Assembly: GCA_019637795.1 (NCBI GenBank)
Contig: JAHBUY010000001.1
Coordinates: 207,001 to 271,000, forward strand
Origin: a bacterium
GTDB taxonomy: Bacteria; Desulfobacterota; Binatia; HRBIN30; CADEER01
Reading direction: 5' to 3'
DNA length: 64,000 nt
Part shown: positions 56,731 to 64,000 of the stretch, in pieces
How the letters are laid out: each line of letters starts with the position of its first letter
How positions within the stretch are numbered: the stretch's first letter is position 1
Notes under the pieces: generated by a model
Databases searched by the model: none
What the model was told of the DNA's origin: nothing
Seen by the model: only the letters and a program-made list of their open reading frames with translations
Translations under genes and position numbers: made by a program

Positions 56731-57933
56731 ATGCCAGGTCCGTTGGAAGGGATTCGCGTCGTCGAGCTGGGCTTCTGGGTCGCTGGCCCCGCGGCCGCCG
56801 GCATCCTGGCCGACTGGGGCGCCGAGGTGATCAAGCTCGAGCCGCCGACCGGCGATCCGATGCGCGGCCTGTTCCTCACCGCGGCGGGCGTCGACGTGCC
56901 GATCAACCCGCCGTTCGAGCTCGACAACCGCGGCAAGCGCAGCGTGTCGATCAACCTGCAGTCGGCCGAAGGCCGCGCCGTGGCGCGCCGCCTGATCGAG
57001 CGCGCCGACGTGCTGGTCACCAACCTGCGCATGGGCGCCCTGGCGCGCGTCGGGCTCGACTTCCCCAGCCTGCACGCGATCAACCGCCGCCTCGTCTACT
57101 GCAACCTCACCGGCTACGGCGCCGCGGGGCCCGATCGCGATCGGCCGGCCTACGACGTTGGCGCCTTCTGGGCGCGCGCCGGCGTCGCCATGTCGCTCAC
57201 GCCCAAGGGCGGCGCGCCGCCGCAGCAGCGCGGCGGCATGGGCGACCACACCACCGCCATCGCCGCGGTGGGCGCGATCTGCGCCGCGCTGGTGGCGCGG
57301 CAGCGCAGCGGCGTCGGCCAGTTCGTCTCCACCTCGCTCCTGCGCACCGGCGTCTACGTCCTCGGCTGGGACGTCAACACTCGCCTGCGCCTCGGCCGGG
57401 TGGAGTCGCCGTACGATCGCCACCACATCCCGAACCCGCTGGTGAACTGCTACCGCGCCGGCGACGGCAAGTGGTTCTGGCTCCTCGGCCTGCAGGCCGA
57501 CCGCCACTGGCCCGACCTGGTGCGCGCCCTCGCCCGCCCGGCGCTGCGCGACGACCCGCGTTTCGCCAACATCCGCGTCCGCCGCGAGCACGCCACCGCC
57601 TGCGTCTCCCTGCTCGACGAGATCTTCGCCAGCCAGCCGCTGGCGCACTGGACGGCGGCATTCGACGCCGCCGGCATGTGGTGGGCGCCGGTGCAGACGA
57701 TCGGCGAGATGCTGGAGGATCCCCAGGTCCGGGCCGGCGGCGTGCTGGCCGAGGCGGAGGTCGCCGAGGGCCGCGCCGAGATGGTCGCCAGCCCCGCCGA
57801 GTTCGCCGGCACGCCCTGCGCCACCCCGGCCATGGCCCCCGAGCTCGGCCAGCACACCGAGGAGGTGCTGCTCGAGCTCGGCTACGACTGGGACCAGATC
57901 GCGGCGCTGCGCGAGAGCGGCGCGCTCGGCTGA
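56731..57933 (+). CDS. CaiB/BaiF CoA-transferase family protein
   Basis: 400 residues. Class III CoA transferase: MPGPLEGIRVVELGFWVAGP with the N-terminal family pattern, GAEVIKLEPPTGDPMRG, LDNRGKRSVSINLQSAEGRAV, ADVLVTNLRMGALARVGLD (catalytic Asp region), ending ELGYDWDQIAALRESGALG. The last 82 bases of coding sequence plus the following 15 are duplicated 2.9 kb downstream. Acyl donor and acceptor unknown. The gene appears intact and functional despite the neighbouring island. Confidence 0.92.
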   Translation: MPGPLEGIRVVELGFWVAGPAAAGILADWGAEVIKLEPPTGDPMRGLFLTAAGVDVPINPPFELDNRGKRSVSINLQSAEGRAVARRLIERADVLVTNLRMGALARVGLDFPSLHAINRRLVYCNLTGYGAAGPDRDRPAYDVGAFWARAGVAMSLTPKGGAPPQQRGGMGDHTTAIAAVGAICAALVARQRSGVGQFVSTSLLRTGVYVLGWDVNTRLRLGRVESPYDRHHIPNPLVNCYRAGDGKWFWLLGLQADRHWPDLVRALARPALRDDPRFANIRVRREHATACVSLLDEIFASQPLAHWTAAFDAAGMWWAPVQTIGEMLEDPQVRAGGVLAEAEVAEGRAEMVASPAEFAGTPCATPAMAPELGQHTEEVLLELGYDWDQIAALRESGALG

Positions 57934-57948
57934 CGGCGCGGATCCGGC
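57852..57948 (+). repeat. 97-bp direct repeat, left copy (3' end of the CoA-transferase gene)
   Basis: Matches 60756-60852 at 92 of 97 bases, no gaps; both copies include the coding end, the stop and GCGGATCCGGC beyond. It marks the left edge of a lower-GC segment and looks like an integration footprint. Confidence 0.9.
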
Positions 57949-58036
57949 TCGCGAAGGAAGCCTTGCACTTTCTCCTTATTTTCGCCATGGGCAGTCTTGG
58001 CGATCGAGGGGTGCCTATGACAGGAGGGTTCTGGAT

Positions 58037-59392
58037 ATGAGTGAGGTCGCGAAGAAGGCGGCGCGCAGACCCCCCAGAAAAAGCGCACCTGCGACGGGAG
58101 CTCAGTTGCCTCTTCGCCAAGTCCTCCCGCCGGATGTGCCGCCATCAACCCCGCCGCGACACCGGCAGTCGCTCCAGGCGGTCGGACTGTTCGCTGGAGT
58201 CGGCGGTATCGAGTTCGGGCTGCACTCGGCGGGGCATCGAACCCTTCTTCTCTGCGAGAACGATCCCGGCGCGAGTGAGGTCCTCAAAGTCCGATTTCCG
58301 AACACGCCTCAGCATCAAGACGTCCGAACACTCTCTGCTCTCCCCAAGGAAGTCGATTTGGTGGCGGCTGGCTTCCCTTGTCAGGATTTGAGCCAGGCCG
58401 GCAGCACCAGAGGGATCTCGGGGTCGCGGTCGGGGCTCGTCGGGGAGGTCTTCCGGCTACTCGAACAACGCCGTGTCGATTGGGTATTACTCGAGAATGT
58501 CCCGTTCATGCTCCAGCTCGCATCCGGTCATGCGCTCGACGTTATCGTTAGCCAGCTAGAGCGCCTCGGCTATGCTTGGGCCTACCGAACGGTCGACACG
58601 CGGGCGTTCGGTCTCCCCCAGCGCCGGGAGCGCGTATTCCTCCTAGCCACGAACCAAGGGGACCCCAGGACTGTATTGTTCGCCGATGACGCTGGAGAGC
58701 CCGCCCTTCCCGAGTACCGGTCCGGCGCAGCATTCGGCTTCTACTGGACGGAAGGAGTTCGCGGTCTGGGCGCTGCAGTCGATGCCGTACCCACATTGAA
58801 GGGTGGATCGACGATCGGCATCCCATCGCCTCCTGCCATCCTGATGCCGAACGGAGATGTTGTGAAGCCCGACATCCGAGACGCGGAGCGGCTGCAGGGA
58901 TTCCCCGCGGACTGGACGCAACCCGCGTGTAGCATTGTAAAGCCCGGCCACCGATGGAAGCTGGTAGGGAACTCCGTAACGGTCGACGTCGCAAGGTGGA
59001 TCGGTGAGCGCTTGGCAGTGCCGGGCGTCTACGATGGCTCTTGGGACGCGCGAATCCTCCCAGGGGCCCCCTGGCCTCGGTCGGCTTGGAATCTCGGGGA
59101 GGGCAGATACACAGCGCAGTTGTCGACTTGGCCCTTCCAACGGCCAATCATCCGGCTCGCCGAATTTCTCCAGTACCCGACAACGCCTCTCTCCTCCAAG
59201 GCAACCGCGGGATTCTTGACACGAGCCGGAAGAGGGTCACTCCGTTTTCCCACAGGGTTCCTCGCCGCCATCCAAACGCACCTGAGCAGGATGGAAGCTA
59301 GCAACGCCGGGGAACCTCCCCGCCGTGCGAACCGTGACAAGCGTGCACGCACCGATCGAACCACGGCTTCGGCGACGTCGATCCAAGCCTGA
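58037..59392 (+). CDS. C5 cytosine-specific DNA methyltransferase
   Basis: 451 residues, ATG 58037 with AGGAGG upstream. All core motifs: I GLFAGVGGIEFGL (about 50-62), IV GFPCQDLSQAG with catalytic Cys115, VI ENVP (153-156), VIII QRRERVF (195-201), IX ERLQGFP (284-290), X GNSVTVDVARWI (311-322). Target region between VIII and IX is short. The C-terminal 130 residues are extra, Trp/Pro-rich then basic. Protects host DNA against the cognate endonuclease of this island; recognition sequence unknown. The lead MSEVAKKAARRPPRKSAPATG is basic and disordered. Confidence 0.95.
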   Translation: MSEVAKKAARRPPRKSAPATGAQLPLRQVLPPDVPPSTPPRHRQSLQAVGLFAGVGGIEFGLHSAGHRTLLLCENDPGASEVLKVRFPNTPQHQDVRTLSALPKEVDLVAAGFPCQDLSQAGSTRGISGSRSGLVGEVFRLLEQRRVDWVLLENVPFMLQLASGHALDVIVSQLERLGYAWAYRTVDTRAFGLPQRRERVFLLATNQGDPRTVLFADDAGEPALPEYRSGAAFGFYWTEGVRGLGAAVDAVPTLKGGSTIGIPSPPAILMPNGDVVKPDIRDAERLQGFPADWTQPACSIVKPGHRWKLVGNSVTVDVARWIGERLAVPGVYDGSWDARILPGAPWPRSAWNLGEGRYTAQLSTWPFQRPIIRLAEFLQYPTTPLSSKATAGFLTRAGRGSLRFPTGFLAAIQTHLSRMEASNAGEPPRRANRDKRARTDRTTASATSIQA

Positions 59393-59846
59393 GGACGAAC
59401 CGCGAGATCCGTCCCGACGAGGCCTCGAATCAGATACCGCAACATCCCAGAGGCTTCGGGCGATCCCGCGTCAGGGAACGCGGACCGAACGAGCCGTGCG
59501 TCGACTGCTCCACGAAGCTGGGCTCCGGTTCCGGATTGAGAACGGCGATCTACCAGGCTCGCCCGATGTTGCGAACCGACGTAATCGTTGGGCGGTCTTC
59601 GTCCACGGTTGCTTCTGGCATCACCATGTCGGATGCCCTCGGGCAACGGTCCCCAAGCGCAACGCGGACTTCTGGAAGGCAAAGTTCGCGGCCAACCGCG
59701 CTCGCGATGAGAGAGCGGTTCGGTACCTCCATAACGGAGATTACTACGTTCTGACCCTGTGGGAATGCGAGGTCAGCAATCAAGCCAGACTCCGTCAACG
59801 GTTGAGCGATCTATTCCACTACGCTCGCGGGAAGCGGGCCTCGTAA
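59325..59846 (+). CDS. vsr: Very-short-patch mismatch endonuclease Vsr
   Basis: 173 residues from GTG 59325, overlapping the methyltransferase by 68 bases in another frame; the true start may be a little later since the first 40 residues are basic and unlike the family. Core: RIENGDLPGSPDVANRRNRW (Asp81, catalytic), FVHGCFWHHH (about 92-101), GCPRATVPKRNADFWKAKFAANRARD, and LTLWECEV. It nicks T:G mismatches left by 5-methylcytosine deamination at the methylation site. Pairing with a C5 methyltransferase is the classical context. Confidence 0.94.
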   Translation: MRTVTSVHAPIEPRLRRRRSKPEDEPRDPSRRGLESDTATSQRLRAIPRQGTRTERAVRRLLHEAGLRFRIENGDLPGSPDVANRRNRWAVFVHGCFWHHHVGCPRATVPKRNADFWKAKFAANRARDERAVRYLHNGDYYVLTLWECEVSNQARLRQRLSDLFHYARGKRAS

Positions 59847-60649
59847 AGTTGAACCAGGCGGTGAATCATTGAGTCGTAGTGGAAGATCTCGCCCGGTGCC
59901 GGCGCCGGACGTTCCTCCGCTAGCCGAACGGGAGTTTTCCCGTCGTTGCGGCAATCGACGACGGTGATGGCGAGTGCATCGAAACCATCCTGCCCGACAC
60001 CCGAGCGCCTCGGGAGTTCTTCGAGCTTCCGGATGACGCTCGATGTCACGTCCGGTTGCCTGTGCGACGATAACGCCCCGCCCCGCATCGGGCTCACAAA
60101 TTCGCGCGCGATGTTCACCATCACGAATCCTACCGCGATCAATATCTCGCCTGACCCGTGGATCGTCTGATGGCTGGAATTGAGCTCGTCGAACAACCGC
60201 GGGCGCGCCTTCATGTGTTCAGTCATGCACGCTTTTGCCTCCAAAGCACACTGCACTACCCCCACCGGCCCTTCGTACATCGGCGGCAAATCACGCAAGG
60301 CGTTGCGATCTTCATCGCTCAGTTCGATGCGATATTGAGGAACGAGGTCGAGAAGGGCCCGGGGACGTTGCCCCGGCGTGGGACGACCTGGCGTACAGAT
60401 TACCAAGTCGAGGTTCTTTCTTCGGTTCTGCTTGAAGTCGCGCATCTCGTGATTGATTCCGAACACAACCTCGCCTCGCTCGGCCTGCCGCGCGAGAAGT
60501 TCGCAATTCGCCATCAGGTCCACGAGAATTCCCCAACAGGCGATCTTCGAGTGGCGGTCACTGCGGGGATGGTACTGCCAGTTGGCCGCTGAGCGGCCCA
60601 TCGGAACCGGCACACTCAAGGAACGTACGAGAATCTCAGGGCCCCGCAT
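59819..60649 (-). CDS. Probable type II restriction endonuclease, PD-(D/E)xK fold
   Basis: 276 residues on the opposite strand, overlapping the Vsr end by 28 bases. KNLDLVICTPG supplies an Asp (81), and VVQCALEAKACMTEH the E137-x-K139 pair, consistent with a PD-(D/E)xK nuclease; KARPRLFDELNSSHQTIHG follows as in several restriction enzymes. The N-terminus (SVPVPMGRSAANWQYHPRSD) and FEYDSMIH-like end are unfamiliar. It completes an R-M plus Vsr set. The recognition sequence and exact family are not recognised. A start earlier or later than 60649 cannot be excluded. Confidence 0.7.
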   Translation of the reverse strand: MRGPEILVRSLSVPVPMGRSAANWQYHPRSDRHSKIACWGILVDLMANCELLARQAERGEVVFGINHEMRDFKQNRRKNLDLVICTPGRPTPGQRPRALLDLVPQYRIELSDEDRNALRDLPPMYEGPVGVVQCALEAKACMTEHMKARPRLFDELNSSHQTIHGSGEILIAVGFVMVNIAREFVSPMRGGALSSHRQPDVTSSVIRKLEELPRRSGVGQDGFDALAITVVDCRNDGKTPVRLAEERPAPAPGEIFHYDSMIHRLVQLYEARFPRA

Positions 60650-60755
60650 TTCGCGGGGACCTTCTCACGCATGTCCAGCGCCAGTCAAAGCGCACCGCGC
60701 GGGACCCGATTGGGCGTTCGGGTTCTACGGCTGCGCTTGCCAACAACGGCCCCCC

Positions 60756-60852
60756 GCACACCGAGGAGGTGCTGCTCGAGCTCGGCTACGACTGGGAACA
60801 GATCGCGGCGCTGCGCGAGGGCGGCGCGCTCGGCTGACCTTGCGGATCCGGC
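60756..60852 (+). repeat. 97-bp direct repeat, right copy
   Basis: Second copy of 57852-57948 with five substitutions. Ends the island. On the minus strand it contains the last codons and stop of the radical SAM gene, and on the plus strand the vestigial end of the CoA-transferase. Confidence 0.9.
60757..60837 (+). pseudogene. Vestigial 3' end of a CoA-transferase gene
   Basis: Twenty-six codons plus stop, in register with the end of the gene at 56731 (TEEVLLELGYDWEQIAALRE), with two residue changes relative to it. No start codon, so not expressed as a protein; a footprint of the island insertion. Confidence 0.85.
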
Positions 60853-61892
60853 GCGGTGTCCATGGCATCGGCCGCGGCGGCGGGGAACGGCCAGCAGGCG
60901 TCGGGGCGCGCGTACTGGCGCACCAGAGCGTGCCAGTCGACGACCTCGCCGTGGCGGCCGCGCGCCGTGGCGAGGCAGGCGCGGCGCAGTCGACGGCGCA
61001 GCAGTGGCCAGCGCCCGGTGGCGAAGTCCGGCCACGCGTCGGCAAGGCGCTGGCGGCCGATGTCGACCACCGCCCAGGCGCGGTCGAGCCCGTAGGTGAG
61101 CGGCACGACGACGCCGTCCGGCTCGAGCACCAGGATGCGCGGCGCCTGCGGCGCCCGCAGGGGCGCGCCGTGGAGCGCTGCCGGGGCGCGGCGGGCCACC
61201 AGCCGATGCACGAGGTCGAGCTGGATACGCAGGCGCGGATGGGCGTCGCCGAGCACCGCGGCGAGGAGCAGCGCGTCGAGCCGCTGCTGCGCGTCGAGCG
61301 CGGTCATCGCCGTCGCCGCGGCGCCGCGACCCGCCGGCTCGAAGGGGTGCAGTTGCAACAGCGTCGCGCCCCACTCGCTGGCCAGGGCGGCGACGTCCTC
61401 GAGCTCGGACAGCGATTCGGCGCACAGCGTGTGGATGACGCCGAACGGCTGCCCGGCGGCGCGCAGCAGCGCCGCCGCCCGCTGCACCTGCGCGAAGGAG
61501 TGGCGAGCGCCGCGAATGCGATCGTGGCGCGCCGCCAGGCCGTCGAGGCTGAGCGCCACGACGCCGAAGCGGCCGGCGGCGCGGGCGTAGCGGGCGGTCG
61601 CGATCAGGGCGCCGTTGCTCACCAGGTTGACCCGGCTGCCGACCCGTTCGGCGGCCGCGAGGATCTCGTCGAGGCCGTCGTAGAGGAGCGGCTCGCCGCC
61701 GGAGAGCGAGACGATGCCGAATCCGAGCGCCGCCGCGTCGACGATCGCCGCCGCCACCGCCGCCGGCGCCAGTTGGTCGCGCTCGCGTGGTGACGAGGCC
61801 GAGTAGCAGTGCGCGCACGCCAGGTTGCAGCGGCGGGTCGGATGCACCTGGAAGATCCCGTCGCCGGCCACCCCGGCGTGCGCGCGCGCCAT
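60786..61892 (-). CDS. Radical SAM enzyme, peptide-maturase-like
   Basis: 368 residues from ATG 61892, which overlaps the stop of the upstream small protein (ATGA). Cluster motif RRCNLACAHCYSAS (CxxxCxxC, about residues 21-30), then IVSLSGGEPLLYDGLDEIL and LVSNGALI, the usual barrel pattern of SPASM/twitch-type or heme-biosynthesis-like maturases. The C-terminal region has only scattered cysteines (RRACLA, DACWPF), so a full SPASM cluster set is not evident. Its last 22 codons lie within the right repeat of the island, so the C-terminus (PSAPPSRSAAICSQS) may have been replaced by insertion. Confidence 0.85.
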   Translation of the reverse strand: MARAHAGVAGDGIFQVHPTRRCNLACAHCYSASSPRERDQLAPAAVAAAIVDAAALGFGIVSLSGGEPLLYDGLDEILAAAERVGSRVNLVSNGALIATARYARAAGRFGVVALSLDGLAARHDRIRGARHSFAQVQRAAALLRAAGQPFGVIHTLCAESLSELEDVAALASEWGATLLQLHPFEPAGRGAAATAMTALDAQQRLDALLLAAVLGDAHPRLRIQLDLVHRLVARRAPAALHGAPLRAPQAPRILVLEPDGVVVPLTYGLDRAWAVVDIGRQRLADAWPDFATGRWPLLRRRLRRACLATARGRHGEVVDWHALVRQYARPDACWPFPAAAADAMDTAPDPQGQPSAPPSRSAAICSQS

Positions 61893-62197
61893 CACTTGCC
61901 CTTGGTCGCGATGCCGATGTCGATGCGCCCGATCTCGGGATTGATGATCCCGTACGGGAACACCTCGAAGCGCCCGAGCCCGGGCCGCGCCGTCAGCGCA
62001 TCGACGATGCGCTTGGCGCTCGCCGCCGAGCTGGGGAGGACGCTGATCACCCACTCGTCGGGGAACGGGATCCCCTTCGGGAAGACGCGCACCTTGCCCA
62101 GATTCTCCAGGCTGGTGCCGACCAGCTTGTTGGCGATCGCCGCCTTGGCTTCGACTGGCAAGGCCTTGAGCGCCGCCGACGTTCCGCGTGCTGCCAT
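61892..62197 (-). CDS. Small protein paired with the radical SAM enzyme
   Basis: 101 residues, AGGAGG upstream of ATG 62197, coupled to the radical SAM gene. Helical N-terminus (SAALKALPVEAKAAIANKLVG), then LGKVRVFPKGIPFPDEWVISVLPSS, a short helix and GLGRFEVFPYGIINPEIGRIDIGIATKGK. No cysteines; several aromatic and acidic residues. Not recognised. It may be a precursor peptide, a PqqD/MftB-like chaperone, or another partner; the size is larger than most RiPP precursors. Confidence 0.65.
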   Translation of the reverse strand: MAARGTSAALKALPVEAKAAIANKLVGTSLENLGKVRVFPKGIPFPDEWVISVLPSSAASAKRIVDALTARPGLGRFEVFPYGIINPEIGRIDIGIATKGK

Positions 62198-62353
62198 GCG
62201 AACCTCCTGTGACTGACGCTGCGGACCGCACGCCCCATGCGGCGATCCTCGTGATGGCCGCCGCGTACACCCGCCGGCGCGGGGCGCCCAGTTGGGACTT
62301 TCCCTGATGCCGTCCTGCGGCCGTGGCGCCGGCGCGCGAGCGCGGCCGTCCAG

Positions 62354-62766
62354 TCACCGGAAGCGGTAGCGGACGTACCCCGGCCACGCCGACGGGTGGC
62401 GCAGCACGCCGGCGATCAGGGGCAGTTGGTCGAAGTAGACGGTGCGCTCGGCACCGAGGCCGTCGCGGAGGAGGAAGCGATCGACGGCGGGGATCCGCAC
62501 CACCGAGCCGCCGAGCGGAAAGCGCATCGTCCACTCGACGAAGACCACGCCGTCGCCGCCGCCGGCGCGGTGGACCTCGCCGCGCAGCGCCGGCAACCAG
62601 CGGAACAGGCGCTGAAACTCCGCCAGCGCGGCCGGCCGCCCGCGCAGCGGCGGCCGGTGCGGCTGGTAGAGCACGACGTCGTCGGTGAGCAGCGCCACCA
62701 GCCGCTCCGCCGTCGGCGCCGCCCAAGCGGCGGCGAACTGCTCCGCGAACGCCAGTTCGGCGCTGC

Positions 62767-62770
<4 letters not shown>
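62354..62770 (-). CDS. SnoaL/NTF2-like small protein
   Basis: 138 residues from GTG 62770, overlapping the molybdoenzyme stop (GTGA). One SnoaL-like cone fold: AEQFAAAWAAPTAERLVALLTDDVVLYQPHRPPLRGR, FVEWTMRFPLGGSVVRIPAVDRFLLRDGL and TVYFDQLPLI. Such proteins are cyclases, isomerases or unknown-function binders. Probably expressed with the oxidoreductase. The 156-base gap downstream (62198-62353) holds no gene. Confidence 0.82.

Positions 62771-64000
<1,230 letters not shown>

Larger units (their letters stand above)
57949..60755 (+). mobile_element. Restriction-modification genomic island at the 3' end of a CoA-transferase gene
   Basis: About 2.8 kb between two 97-bp direct repeats. Base composition is visibly less GC-rich than its surroundings, with more A/T third positions. 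Contents: C5 DNA methyltransferase, Vsr endonuclease (both +), and a probable restriction endonuclease (-). No integrase or transposase is present. One copy of the repeat completes the CoA-transferase gene on the left; the other on the right carries the truncated 3' fragment and joins the next gene, as expected if the island arrived by recombination at this point. Confidence 0.82.

Overview
ORGANISM. The window is very GC-rich, with G/C in most third codon positions, so long antisense shadow ORFs are everywhere. It is a bacterial chromosome segment with densely packed genes that often overlap by 4 bases (ATGA/GTGA). The order of the pilus genes (pilC, pilS/R, pilA, a pilG-like gene, pilH, pilI, pilD) is that of Myxococcus-type (former Deltaproteobacteria) clusters. 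Double-membrane features (CzcA/CusA RND tripartite pump, GmhA, ExbBD) and a secreted protein with a Cys-containing C-terminal sorting tail fit the same broad group: Myxococcota, Desulfobacterota or Candidatus Binatota. The exact phylum is inference. LAYOUT. 1-11.7 kb: type IV pilus locus with pilC (cut by the window edge), a fused PilS-sensor/PilR-output sigma-54 activator, a sigma-54 promoter with an upstream palindrome, pilA with a strong terminator, a TPR/ABC-transporter block enclosing a GT-C type membrane glycosyltransferase, pilD, and four minor pilins. 11.8-12.2 kb: a stand-alone receiver protein. 12.3-17.1 kb: housekeeping operon tmk-holB-ricT-metG-tatD. 17.2-19.8 kb: hybrid sensor kinase. 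19.9-25.3 kb: small metabolic and secreted genes (HIT/GalT-like, SCP2, gmhA plus a DHS-like protein, PEP-mutase family, YjbQ). 25.4-30.1 kb: a large surface protein, 3-methyladenine glycosylase, two Hsp20 chaperones. 30.3-31.4 kb: HtrA protease. 31.4-36.8 kb: methyltransferase and an ExbB-ExbD-(TonB/vWA)-TPR operon. 37.1-42.2 kb: CDF metal transporter, APH-type kinase, galactokinase, nucleotidyltransferase. 42.3-48.4 kb: acyl-CoA ligase, PanE, JAMM protease, hydrolase, PECR-like SDR and acyl-CoA dehydrogenase. 48.5-54.2 kb: heavy-metal RND pump. 54.4-57.9 kb: miaB, B12-binding-like protein, CaiB CoA-transferase. 57.95-60.75 kb: a lower-GC island with a C5 DNA methyltransferase, a Vsr endonuclease and a probable PD-(D/E)xK restriction enzyme, bounded by a 97-bp direct repeat of the 3' end of the CoA-transferase gene. 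60.8-64 kb: radical SAM enzyme with a small partner protein, SnoaL-like protein, and a molybdopterin oxidoreductase running off the window. HOW IT WORKS TOGETHER. The pilus section looks like one regulon: the membrane-anchored sigma-54 activator probably controls the pilA promoter directly, without a phosphorelay. The restriction-modification island is the clearest transferred DNA. The ExbBD operon may energise a vWA-tipped TonB-like protein. Lipid and acyl-CoA genes recur but do not form one operon. No rRNA, tRNA, CRISPR array, transposase or integrase was recognised.
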